Shown here piece by piece: positions 7,052 through 14,773 of a stretch of 64,000 bases of DNA. The position numbers and the translations under genes are program-made. Location: contig NZ_AQQZ01000004.1 in NCBI RefSeq assembly GCF_001205715.1, positions 248,001 through 312,000 of the forward strand, written 5' to 3'. Source of the stretch: Pseudaestuariivita atlantica (lineage in GTDB: Bacteria; Pseudomonadota; Alphaproteobacteria; Rhodobacterales; Rhodobacteraceae). Under the pieces are notes generated by a model that did no database searches, had not been told where the DNA came from, and worked only from the letters and a program-made list of their open reading frames with translations. Every line of letters starts with the position of its first letter. The stretch's first letter is position 1.

Positions 7052-8849
7052 CTTGGGCCTCCCCCGGTTGGTCTTGCGTTCGAATGTTCAGTTCGTTTTT
7101 GGGCTGCCATGACGCGGCCGTGATGATCCGCCCGACACCCAGCGCGTTCCAGCCAAGCCAGAACAGGTTCACCACCATGAACGCGCCGGAATGGGCGATC
7201 GACCCGGCGAAATGCGCCCAGATGCCCCAGGCGGCAGCGAGCGCGAAAAAGGCGAGGATCGCGATGTTGGCGCGCACGTGGCGGTAGGAGGCACCACGGC
7301 CCGGCGTTTTGGGCGTCGGCGGGAATTTCGGACGCTTGCCGCGCGCGACCAGCCACAGCGCGCGCAGGGTCAGCGGAAAGGAGGACAGCCACATGATCGA
7401 ACCGGAGGTCTTGTCATGCCCCTTGCACCCGATGGACATCGCGACCTCGTTCGCAAGTAGGACGGGCAACAGGTGGGCGAAGAACGTGATCGAATACGCC
7501 TCGACCGCGGCGACGCCAAGCAGCATCGAGATGCCGGGCGCGAACAGCAGAACGGGCATCCAGAGCGTGCCGAGATAGGACCAGAAGGTCGCGGCATAAT
7601 GCAGCTTGATCCGCCACGGCATCCCGCGCCGGAAAAGCGGGTTCGCGCGCAAGAGAATGTCGAAGGTTCCGCCGGCGTATTTCAGCCTCTGGGTCGCCCA
7701 GGCATCCATCGACCACGGGCTGAGCATGCGGCTTTCGACCTGCGGGTGATAGACCGACCGCCACGCGGCGGCATCATCGCTGTGCAACAGGATCGAGGTG
7801 AACAGGTCCTCGGATACGTGAAAGCGGAAGGGCTGAAGGTCCACGTCACCCGACAGGTGCTCCGCGCAGGGTCCCGTGCTGGCGACACCGCTACGTCTTT
7901 GAAGGCGGCCGAGGTCGGCGGCATAGGTGCGCAGGGCACATTCGAAAACCGCCTCGCGCCGGTGGATCGATCCGGCACCGCAGCAGAACGACGCGCCATG
8001 CCGGTTCCGGCGTCGCTGGATCACGTCGAAGAACACTGCCGGGTCGCTGTGAAAAGGATCGCGTCCGACATGCGTCTGCCCGCTCAACACGCCCCAGATG
8101 CGGGCGGCGCAGCGCCCGGCCTTTCCGGCCTTCCGTTCCCACACCCGCGCCAGCGGCTGGCCCTCGGGAATGTCGTAGAACCAGTGCGGCGTCTGAACCC
8201 ACGCCACGTTCGGATCGCGGAAATAGCCGAGCGTGTTTTCGAGGAAGGTGGGCATCAGGCGGGTATCGGCATCGCAGATCACGATGAAGTCGCCGTCCGT
8301 CTCGAACAGCGCGTTGCGGATGTTGCCGGCCTTGAACCCTTCGTTGGTGTCGCGGCGCAGATAACCGGCCCCAAGCCTCCCGGCCAGCGCGCGCATGTCC
8401 GGCCGGTCGCCGTCATCCAACACATGGACCGCGCAGGTCACGCCGTCCGGCACCGACACCGCCAGCGCGTCCCGGATCGAAGGCTCGACGATGTCCACGT
8501 CCTCGTCATAGGTGGTGATGAACACGTCGACCGAGACCGCCCCATGCGGGTCAAGCCCAACCTCGGCCCGTGTCGCCGGTGGCGCCTGACGCGGCGTGTC
8601 GCCTTCCTTCCAGATGTCGTAGAAGAACAGCAGCGTGCCGAGATACGCCATGGTTTCGGCCAGCGCGACCGCCATGGAAAATCCAAGCGCATCGGGGTTG
8701 AGAGAGGCCGTCCACCGCCAGTGCAGGTACCACAGGCCAAGACCGATGGTGAGCGCCGCCCAGAAATGCCACGCGGCTTCACGCCGGGCCGACATCGGCG
8801 GCGTGGCCGGAGGGAGGCGTCGCTCGTAGGCGGTGAAATAGCCTGTCAT
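7026..8849 (-). CDS. Processive family 2 glycosyltransferase, cellulose-synthase-like
   Basis: A 607-residue inner-membrane synthase. Two membrane segments (about 27-45 and 58-78) precede the catalytic domain, with Asp motifs TTYDED (112-117) and DADTR (193-197), SED (346-348) at the catalytic-base position, and QRLKYAGG (387-394) where BcsA has QxxRW. About four membrane segments follow. There is no PilZ domain, so direct c-di-GMP control of the BcsA kind is not evident. About 40 extra residues (300-342) lie between the acceptor region and SED. The start at 8849 has GGGAG upstream; an upstream ATG at 8954 lies inside the preceding gene. It probably polymerises a beta-glucan-like chain, but the sugar cannot be told from sequence. 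Confidence 0.85.
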   Translation of the reverse strand: MTGYFTAYERRLPPATPPMSARREAAWHFWAALTIGLGLWYLHWRWTASLNPDALGFSMAVALAETMAYLGTLLFFYDIWKEGDTPRQAPPATRAEVGLDPHGAVSVDVFITTYDEDVDIVEPSIRDALAVSVPDGVTCAVHVLDDGDRPDMRALAGRLGAGYLRRDTNEGFKAGNIRNALFETDGDFIVICDADTRLMPTFLENTLGYFRDPNVAWVQTPHWFYDIPEGQPLARVWERKAGKAGRCAARIWGVLSGQTHVGRDPFHSDPAVFFDVIQRRRNRHGASFCCGAGSIHRREAVFECALRTYAADLGRLQRRSGVASTGPCAEHLSGDVDLQPFRFHVSEDLFTSILLHSDDAAAWRSVYHPQVESRMLSPWSMDAWATQRLKYAGGTFDILLRANPLFRRGMPWRIKLHYAATFWSYLGTLWMPVLLFAPGISMLLGVAAVEAYSITFFAHLLPVLLANEVAMSIGCKGHDKTSGSIMWLSSFPLTLRALWLVARGKRPKFPPTPKTPGRGASYRHVRANIAILAFFALAAAWGIWAHFAGSIAHSGAFMVVNLFWLGWNALGVGRIITAASWQPKNELNIRTQDQPGEAQDARNLQPV

Positions 8850-8871
8850 TCCCGCGCTCCCCGTTGCCCGT

Positions 8872-10353
8872 TTATACCGCTTTGGCGAACCGGGTCGGGG
8901 CCGCGTCACATGGGCCGACCTTCGCAAGCGGAAGGTGATCTGCCGACCGGCCATCGGCGAACCGGTGATCCACCGCCCAGTGGCCGGATGCGATCACGTG
9001 GTCGAGGATCGCGCCCTTCGACACCGACGTGTCCGCCATCACGTGGCTTGACCGGATCAGCGTCTTGCCCGCGACACGTGTCCGCGCGCCGATCGTTGCG
9101 GGCCCGATGATCTTGGCGCCCGCTTCGATCACGGCGCCCGCGCCCACATGCACCGGACCGGAGATCGAGGCGCGGCGGCTGACGCGGGCGGTCTCGTGAA
9201 ACCATTGCCCGTTGCCCTGCGCCTCCCCGTCCGGTTTCACGCCCGTCACTTCCCCGGCGAGGACCTTGTCGAGCGCGGCGGCATAGTCGCGCCCGCACCC
9301 GATATCGACCCATTGGAACGGCTCGGAATAGGCGACCATGTGCCCGCCGGACGCCATGACCGCCGGCATCAGGTCGCCGGCGATGTCGAGCCCGTTGCGC
9401 GACGCGATGAGGTCGAGCACGCGGGGCGAGAAGATATAGATGCCCGCATTCGCCAGGCGCGATTTCGCGGCGTCCCGCGATGGTTTTTCCTGGAAAGAGG
9501 TGATGCGGCCGCGCGGATCGGTGACGACGATTCCGTATTTCGACACGTCCTCTTCCGGCACGGTCTGCACCGCGATGGTCACCGCCGCGTCCTCGGCCCG
9601 GTGACGGGCCATCATGGCCGGCAGGTCGATATCGGTCAGCGCGTCGCCGCACATGACGATCAAGTCGCGGTCGAACGCTCCGTGCGCGTCCTGCATCCGT
9701 TTCAGGGTGGAGGCAGAGCCGATCGGGTCAGAGGTCCAGTCGCCGCCCGCCCAATGCCCTTCGTTCACGAAGAACAGCGACTGGCGCCAGCGGGGTTGGG
9801 CGGCGTAGTGACCGGAGATGACGGGGCCGAGGTGACCGGGATTCAGCAAAACGTCGTGCACGCCGCACCGTTCGAGATGGTCGAGCACGTGATCGAGGAT
9901 CGGACGCCCGGCGATGTCGAGCATCGGTTTGGGCACCGTCTGCGTCATCGGGCGGGCCCGTGTCCCCTTGCCCGCGCAAAGCAGAACCGCCCGCGTGCCA
10001 CGCAGGGACAGCGGCCGGAGCGTGGCATCGCTGAGCGCCGCATCGACGCTGGAATAGGACGGGATGAGCGTATCGAGGCCGACCTGGCGCAGCATCCCCG
10101 CCACGCGGGCGGGCATGCCGCAGGCACCCAGCGGGATCGGGTTCCGCGACTTGAACAGGTCGATCAGCGCGGCGATGCCCGCAAGGTTCACCTGCCGCAG
10201 CTGCTTCATGTCGAACAGGACGGCCGTGGCGTGGGCCGCGTGCAACCTGTCCCGCAATGTCCTCAGCGGCCCGCGCAACGAGGCCTGCGTCAACCCTCCC
10301 CTCATCCGAACGACGGCGATGCCTCCGGGCATAGTCTCGATATCGAAGAGCAT
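8872..10353 (-). CDS. STAS domain-sugar nucleotidyltransferase-left-handed beta-helix fusion
   Basis: A 493-residue three-part protein. Residues 1 to about 112 look like a STAS (SpoIIAA-like) domain. Residues about 119-345 are a GlmU/mannose-1-phosphate-guanylyltransferase-like nucleotidyltransferase with LCAGKGTRARP (125-135) and PKPML (141-145). The last 120 residues have hexapeptide-like repeats (ISGPVHVGAGAVIEAG) of a left-handed beta-helix. It should make an NDP-sugar for the adjacent synthase. In the STAS part the loop is VNLAG where anti-sigma antagonists have DSSG, so the phosphorylatable Ser is Ala. GGAGA precedes the ATG, which follows the acyltransferase stop by two bases. The STAS call rests on fold pattern. 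Confidence 0.75.
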   Translation of the reverse strand: MLFDIETMPGGIAVVRMRGGLTQASLRGPLRTLRDRLHAAHATAVLFDMKQLRQVNLAGIAALIDLFKSRNPIPLGACGMPARVAGMLRQVGLDTLIPSYSSVDAALSDATLRPLSLRGTRAVLLCAGKGTRARPMTQTVPKPMLDIAGRPILDHVLDHLERCGVHDVLLNPGHLGPVISGHYAAQPRWRQSLFFVNEGHWAGGDWTSDPIGSASTLKRMQDAHGAFDRDLIVMCGDALTDIDLPAMMARHRAEDAAVTIAVQTVPEEDVSKYGIVVTDPRGRITSFQEKPSRDAAKSRLANAGIYIFSPRVLDLIASRNGLDIAGDLMPAVMASGGHMVAYSEPFQWVDIGCGRDYAAALDKVLAGEVTGVKPDGEAQGNGQWFHETARVSRRASISGPVHVGAGAVIEAGAKIIGPATIGARTRVAGKTLIRSSHVMADTSVSKGAILDHVIASGHWAVDHRFADGRSADHLPLAKVGPCDAAPTRFAKAV

Positions 10354-10355
10354 GT

Positions 10356-11492
10356 TCAGGTCTCCTGCTGGGGAATACGCGCCGCCCGAGACCGAAGACG
10401 GGGAAGCGGGCCAAGGCCCACCGTCCAGGCAAGGGGCGGCAATTTGGAAAGAACGATCACGAACAGCGTGGTGGCGGGCAGGGCCCAGCCGATCTTGATC
10501 CCGATCTGCGCCATCGGCGCCAGGTCGGTGCCCTTCAGCGCGATCTCTGCCATGTCGAGGAAGATCGGATGGCACAGGTAGATTCCGAAGGAATAGGGCG
10601 CGAGGCGCGACAGGACCGGCGGCCACGCCTTGTGCGCAAGGCAGAGGCACAGCGCGAAGAGCGCCACCGGCATGAGAAAGTCGGCCCAGTAGCCGGGCGT
10701 GTAGGAATGAGGCCAGGCACCGGTTTCAACGGTCTTGTAGGTCGCCACCAGCTTGATCAGGAACATCAGCCCGCCGACGAACAGGATCAGCGGCACCCAT
10801 GGCGCGCGGTCCTCCATCCGGGTCCGGCTCCAGATGCCCCAGAAGGCTGCGGCGACCATGCCATAGCCGATATATGTGACGATCTTGACCGCACGCACGG
10901 CCCACGGCAGCCAGTCCGCGCTCCAGAACGTGGACCAGAGCATAACATCAAGCTCGCGCTTCACGATCAGGCAGGCCAGCACGACGAACCCGGTCCAGGG
11001 ATGCGCGACGGCGATCCGGAACAGCGGGTAGAACAGGACAAGGCCGAACAGCGTCGGGATGAAATGCATGTGGTACTTGACGTCACCGAGGACGAGGAAC
11101 CCGGCCCATGCGGCAGGGTCCGAAAGCTGGGCCAACCATGCATCCGCGTATCCGAAGCTGTCCGCCTTGATGAGCGTGTAGGCCGCGTAGAACACCACCC
11201 AGAACGCGAACGGCACCAGCAGGCGGCGCGATTGTTCGGCGATCGTCTGGCGATAGCCGCGCGGGCGGCGGTCCAGCGCCATCATCAGAAGGAAGATCGA
11301 GATGACGATGAACAACTCGGTCCGCGCGGTATAGATCACCGCGCGCAATAGCATCGGCAAAACGCGTTCGCCGGGGTCGTAGTCGACCCAAGGCTGACCG
11401 TTCGCATCGGCCGTCGCATGAAGCCCGACCATCGACACCCCGGCGATCAGCCGACACGCATCCAGCCAGACGAATCGCGCGCTTTGTCCCAT
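10356..11492 (-). CDS. Acyltransferase 3 family membrane protein
   Basis: A 378-residue integral membrane protein with about ten hydrophobic segments, typical of acyltransferase 3 / OafA-like enzymes that O-acylate extracellular polysaccharides. The family features are FVWLDACRLIAG near residue 6, the conserved His in SMVGLHATAD (about residue 25), the RTELFIVISIFLL segment, and the late FGIYLCHPIF motif. I chose the start at 11492 because GAGGG lies 8 bases upstream; ATGs at 11510 and 11558 are alternatives. It is the first gene of the operon and only 2 bases from the nucleotidyltransferase, so it probably decorates the polymer made by the GT2 synthase. Confidence 0.85.
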   Translation of the reverse strand: MGQSARFVWLDACRLIAGVSMVGLHATADANGQPWVDYDPGERVLPMLLRAVIYTARTELFIVISIFLLMMALDRRPRGYRQTIAEQSRRLLVPFAFWVVFYAAYTLIKADSFGYADAWLAQLSDPAAWAGFLVLGDVKYHMHFIPTLFGLVLFYPLFRIAVAHPWTGFVVLACLIVKRELDVMLWSTFWSADWLPWAVRAVKIVTYIGYGMVAAAFWGIWSRTRMEDRAPWVPLILFVGGLMFLIKLVATYKTVETGAWPHSYTPGYWADFLMPVALFALCLCLAHKAWPPVLSRLAPYSFGIYLCHPIFLDMAEIALKGTDLAPMAQIGIKIGWALPATTLFVIVLSKLPPLAWTVGLGPLPRLRSRAARIPQQET

Positions 11493-11534
11493 CGCAGTAA
11501 CCCTCGTCATCGGGGACCGGGATGCACCGTGGCG

Positions 11535-11598
11535 GTCTAACATTCCGTGAACGCGCACGCGCCGTTCGCAATTTTTTCGCGTTCACGGTTCCTTAGAC
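11535..11598. repeat. Long dyad repeat between the polysaccharide operon and the second OmpA gene
   Basis: Two nested, perfectly matched arm pairs share one centre at about 11566. The inner arms are CCGTGAACGCG (11545-11555) and CGCGTTCACGG (11578-11588), separated by 22 bases. The outer arms are GTCTAA (11535-11540) and TTAGAC (11593-11598), each 4 bases from the inner arm. The T-run (11572-11577) is in the loop, so this is not a terminator. It sits in the 147-base divergent promoter region and may be a double operator. Confidence 0.6.
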
Positions 11599-11639
11599 GG
11601 AATCAGCGTAGACACCCCCGAAAGACGAGGTGTTTGGCC

Positions 11640-12167
11640 ATGGTGCAGTCGCGTTTTGCAACGGTTCTGGCTGGGTGTGTCGCGGCATGGGCGCTGGCCC
11701 AGTCCGCTGCTGCCCTGACGGCAGAAGAATGCCGCGAAGTGACCGAGAAATACGGCGTCCGCGCCATCGGGTGCGACGGACCGTCCGAACCGGTGGCAGA
11801 GGCCACGCCGGATCTTCAGCGCCTGATGGAAAGCCACATCTTCTTCGCCACCGGCGACACGCTGAAACCGGGGGAGGCACAGCGTCTGGCGCTTCTCGCC
11901 CGCGTGCTCGACACGTCGGTCCTGCAGGACGCCTGCCTACGGCTGGTCGGTCATTCCGACAGCTCCGGCCCGGCCGATGCCAACCTCACGGTGTCTCGAA
12001 AACGGGTGGAGCGTGTGGCGTCCTACCTTGCCGGAACCATCGCCGACCGGACCCGCATTGTCGAGGTGCTTGCCATGGGCGAACAGGAGCTGCTGGTGGG
12101 ATTCGCGCCTGACGCAACCGAAAACCGCCGCGTCGCGATCTATGCGAAACCGTGCCGGCCGAACTGA
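11640..12167 (+). CDS. OmpA-family protein (periplasmic, peptidoglycan-binding-like)
   Basis: A 175-residue protein with a signal peptide (residues 1-25, ending at AAA) and an OmpA C-terminal-like domain from about residue 60. The domain contains IFFATGDTLKPGEAQRL, LVGHSDSSGP and NLTVSRKRVERV, and ends with ENRRVAIYAKP. The diaminopimelate-binding Asp and Arg positions appear kept. Two cysteines (in EECREV and IGCDG) sit in the short N-terminal linker and may form a disulfide. GAGG precedes the ATG. It diverges from the polysaccharide operon and resembles, in size and layout, the OmpA-like gene at 3759-4343, so the region has two such proteins flanking the synthase genes. Confidence 0.8.
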   Translation: MVQSRFATVLAGCVAAWALAQSAAALTAEECREVTEKYGVRAIGCDGPSEPVAEATPDLQRLMESHIFFATGDTLKPGEAQRLALLARVLDTSVLQDACLRLVGHSDSSGPADANLTVSRKRVERVASYLAGTIADRTRIVEVLAMGEQELLVGFAPDATENRRVAIYAKPCRPN

Positions 12168-12203
12168 TCCCGCCACGACGCTATGGAAAAAATTTCGGGA
12201 ATT

Positions 12204-12290
12204 TGGTGCCCAGAAGAGGACTCGAACCTCCACGTCCATACGGACACTAGCACCTGAAGCTAGCGCGTCTACCAATTCCGCCATCTGGGC
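12204..12290 (-). tRNA. tRNA-Leu (anticodon CAG)
   Basis: Read on the minus strand, the acceptor stem GCCCAGA pairs with TCTGGGC. The D-arm has GGTAGACGC, the anticodon stem-loop is CTAGC-TTCAGGT-GCTAG with anticodon CAG, a long variable arm typical of class II tRNAs follows, and the T-arm has GGTTCGAGTCC. The 3' CCA is encoded (12206-12204 after discriminator A12207). Its own promoter is at 12308-12336. Confidence 0.97.
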
Positions 12291-12307
12291 ACGGGTTGGT
12301 GACGGGT

Positions 12308-12336
12308 CAGATACGCAGGGTGCGAGGGCAAGTCAA
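12308..12336 (-). promoter_or_regulatory. Sigma70-type promoter of tRNA-Leu
   Basis: On the minus strand TTGACT (12336-12331) and TATCTG (12313-12308) are separated by exactly 17 bases and lie about 18 bases before the tRNA 5' end, a good position for its promoter. Confidence 0.6.
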
Positions 12337-12423
12337 CGGGCTTTGTCGCAAAAAGGACTCACGCATTGCCCGACGCACAGGCAGGGCCTTTGGGAGCGGC
12401 GGCGGGGGCGGTAACCTCTGCCC

Positions 12424-13089
12424 ATGGCACAGACCCGCGAGACAGAGCTTTACCCGCCGATCAAGGCCTACCTCACCGCGCGCGGCTTTGACGTGAAGGG
12501 CGAAATCGGCGCGGCCGACGTGGTGGCCTGCCGGAATGACGAGACGCTGATCGTCGAATTGAAGCTCGGTTTTTCGTTGACGCTCCTGCACCAGGCGGTT
12601 GCGCGCCAGCGCATCACCGACCTTGTCTATGTCGCCGTGCCGCGCTGGAAGGGAAAGGCCGGATGGCGCGCGTTCAAGGCCAATGTCGGCCTTGCGAAGC
12701 GGCTGGCGCTGGGCGTGCTGAGTGTCGCACCGGACGGATCGGTGCAGTGCCACGCCGACCCGACCACTTTCACCCCGCGCAAGAGCCGCCCGCGCAAGAC
12801 CGCCCTGCTGCAGGAATTCGACCGCAGGCGCGGCGACCCGACGACCGGGGGCAGCGATCGCAACGGCCTAGTCACCGCCTACCGGCAAGAGGCATGGCGC
12901 TGCGCCAGGTACCTGTCGGTCCATGGTGCGACCAAGGGCGCCGTGGTGGCGAAAGGCGCCGAGGTGCCCCGCGCCACGCGGATGATGGCCGACAACCATT
13001 ATGGCTGGTTCGCACGCGTCTCGCCCGGCGTCTATGACCTGACGGAGACCGGCGCGGCGGCGCTTCAGACGGACCGCGCCGCCGAGTAG
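12424..13089 (+). CDS. DUF2161 protein, PD-(D/E)XK nuclease fold
   Basis: A 221-residue cytosolic protein. The first 60 residues carry a PD-(D/E)XK-like core: Asp32 in GAADVVACR and Glu45-Leu-Lys47 in IVELKLG, preceded by a helix with TELYPPIK. The C-terminal third (GLVTAYRQEAWRCARYL to DLTETG) looks like a winged-helix domain. This matches the DUF2161 family of putative phosphodiesterases common in Rhodobacteraceae, whose substrate is unknown. It stands alone between the tRNA and the NDUFA9-like gene. Nothing nearby suggests that it belongs to a restriction system. Confidence 0.8.
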   Translation: MAQTRETELYPPIKAYLTARGFDVKGEIGAADVVACRNDETLIVELKLGFSLTLLHQAVARQRITDLVYVAVPRWKGKAGWRAFKANVGLAKRLALGVLSVAPDGSVQCHADPTTFTPRKSRPRKTALLQEFDRRRGDPTTGGSDRNGLVTAYRQEAWRCARYLSVHGATKGAVVAKGAEVPRATRMMADNHYGWFARVSPGVYDLTETGAAALQTDRAAE

Positions 13090-13150
13090 CCCTTGTCTGC
13101 CCGCACCCGCCGGTTTATGCCCGACCGCAGGGAACCAAAGGATGCAGCCG

Positions 13151-14134
13151 ATGTCGAAACTGGTGACGATTTACGGCGGATCGGGCTTTGTCGGCCGGTA
13201 CATCGCACGCCGCATGGCGAAAGCGGGATGGCGCGTGCGCGTGGCCGTGCGCCGCCCGAACGAGGCGATGTTCGTCAAAACCTATGGCTCGGTCGGGCAG
13301 GTCGAACCGGTCTTCTGCAACATCCGCGACGACGCGAGCGTGGCATCGGTGATGACCGGCGCGGACGCGGTGGTGAACTGCGTCGGCACCTTCGATGCCC
13401 GCGGCCGCAACTCGTTCGAGAACATCCATGTCGAAGGCGCGGGCCGGATCGCCCGGATCGCCGCCGCGCAGGGTGTCGGCACGATGGTCCACATCTCGGC
13501 GCTGGGGGCCGATATCGACGGCGAAAGCCAGTACGCGCAATCCAAGGCGCGGGGCGAAGAGGCGGTGACCGAACACATGCCGCAGGCCGTGATCCTGCGC
13601 CCGTCGGTGATCTTCGGACCCGAAGACCAGTTCTTCAACCGGTTCGCAGGCATGGCGCGTCTTGGCCCGATCCTGCCGGTGGTGGGCGGCGACACGAAAT
13701 TCCAGCCCGTCTATGTCGACAACGTGGCCGAGGCGGCGGAAATGGCCGTCACCGGCAAGGCTGCGCCCGGCGTTTATGAACTGGGCGGACCTGACGTACA
13801 GACCTTCACCGAGTGGATGCACGAGATGCTGGCGGTGATCCATCGTCGCAGGCTTGTCCTGAACATGCCGTTCTTCGTGGGCAACCTGATGGCCTTCGGA
13901 TTTACCGTGATGCAGTACGCGACGCTTGGCCTTGTAAAGAACAAGGTGATCACCTTCGACCAGGTCAAGTCGCTGCGCACCGACAACGTGGTGTCCGAAG
14001 GTGCGCGCACGCTCGCCGATTTGGGGATCACGCCCACGGCGACAGAGGCCGTTCTGCCCGACTACCTGTGGCGGTTCCGCCCCTCGGGCCAGTACGACGA
14101 GATCATGGAATCGGCCAAGAACCTGCGCGGCTGA
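13151..14134 (+). CDS. Complex I NDUFA9-like NAD(P)-binding protein
   Basis: A 327-residue atypical short-chain dehydrogenase. The N-terminal Rossmann motif is IYGGSGFVGRY (about residues 7-17), followed by VVNCVGTF, the HISALGAD strand and LRPSVIFGPEDQFFNRF, as in bacterial and mitochondrial NDUFA9 (39 kDa) proteins associated with NADH dehydrogenase. The usual YxxxK pair is present only as YAQSKARGE. The start at 13151 (AAAGGA 8 bases upstream) is preferred over an ATG three codons earlier. It converges with regA, with 18 bases between the stops. No nuo genes are in the window. Confidence 0.85.
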   Translation: MSKLVTIYGGSGFVGRYIARRMAKAGWRVRVAVRRPNEAMFVKTYGSVGQVEPVFCNIRDDASVASVMTGADAVVNCVGTFDARGRNSFENIHVEGAGRIARIAAAQGVGTMVHISALGADIDGESQYAQSKARGEEAVTEHMPQAVILRPSVIFGPEDQFFNRFAGMARLGPILPVVGGDTKFQPVYVDNVAEAAEMAVTGKAAPGVYELGGPDVQTFTEWMHEMLAVIHRRRLVLNMPFFVGNLMAFGFTVMQYATLGLVKNKVITFDQVKSLRTDNVVSEGARTLADLGITPTATEAVLPDYLWRFRPSGQYDEIMESAKNLRG

Positions 14135-14152
14135 CCGAAGGCGCTCGCCCGG

Positions 14153-14707
14153 TCAGCGCGGGCTGCGTTTCGCGAGGATACGTTGCAGAGTGCGCCGGTG
14201 CATCGACAAGCGGCGCGCGGTTTCCGACACGTTGCGGTCGCACAGCTCGTACACTCGCTGGATATGCTCCCACCGGACGCGGTCGGCGCTCATCGGGTTT
14301 TCGGGCGGCGGTGGCAGTTCATCGGGCTGGGCAAGCAAGGCGTTCACCACGTCCGTCGCATCCGCCGGTTTCGACAAGTAGTCCGTCGCACCGATCTTGA
14401 CCGCGGCCACGGCGGTGGCGATGGCGCCGTATCCCGTCAGCACCACGATCCGCGCCTCGGGCCGCTGGGCGCGCAGGACCTCGACCACATCCAGCCCGTT
14501 GCCGTCCTCCAGCCGCAGGTCGACCACCGCATAGGCGGGCGGACGCGCGGTGCAGATCGCCTTGCCGCCTTCGACGGAACCCGCGGTTTCAACCGAGAAT
14601 CCGCGCTTTTCCATCGCCTTGGCAAGACGTTTCAGAAACGCTTCGTCGTCGTCAACCAGCAGCAGGGTCGGGTCAGGCCCGAGATCGAGAGCAGCCGCAT
14701 TGGCCAT
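14153..14707 (-). CDS. regA: Redox response regulator RegA/PrrA (ActR)
   Basis: A 184-residue global redox regulator. The receiver domain has acidic pocket Asp residues in LLVDDDEAF, phosphoacceptor Asp63 in AVVDLRLEDGNG and the conserved Lys in LSKPAD. After the proline linker LPPPPEN comes a Fis-type helix-turn-helix (about 155-184, NVSETARRL then HRRTLQRILAKRSPR) that is almost invariant in RegA proteins. It activates genes for photosynthesis, respiration, nitrogen and carbon fixation and denitrification when phosphorylated by RegB. ATGs at 14722 and 14740 are alternatives; AAGGA sits 7 bases before 14707. senC lies 66 bases upstream on the same strand and regB diverges beyond it. Confidence 0.95.
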   Translation of the reverse strand: MANAAALDLGPDPTLLLVDDDEAFLKRLAKAMEKRGFSVETAGSVEGGKAICTARPPAYAVVDLRLEDGNGLDVVEVLRAQRPEARIVVLTGYGAIATAVAAVKIGATDYLSKPADATDVVNALLAQPDELPPPPENPMSADRVRWEHIQRVYELCDRNVSETARRLSMHRRTLQRILAKRSPR

Positions 14708-14773
14708 GAATGTGTCCTTCATCAAGCAACGCCTTTCCACCGGTAGGTAATGCGCAGCCCCGCACCCGTCAAA

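Noticed and set aside
7473-9110. Open frame of 545 codons on the plus strand opposite the GT2 gene
   Set aside because: High-GC shadow frame: no ribosome site, no recognisable domain, and the minus strand carries a full set of glycosyltransferase motifs.
12204-12423. tRNA-Leu as an attachment site for a genomic island
   Set aside because: No integrase, no direct repeat of the tRNA end and no change in composition on either side were seen.
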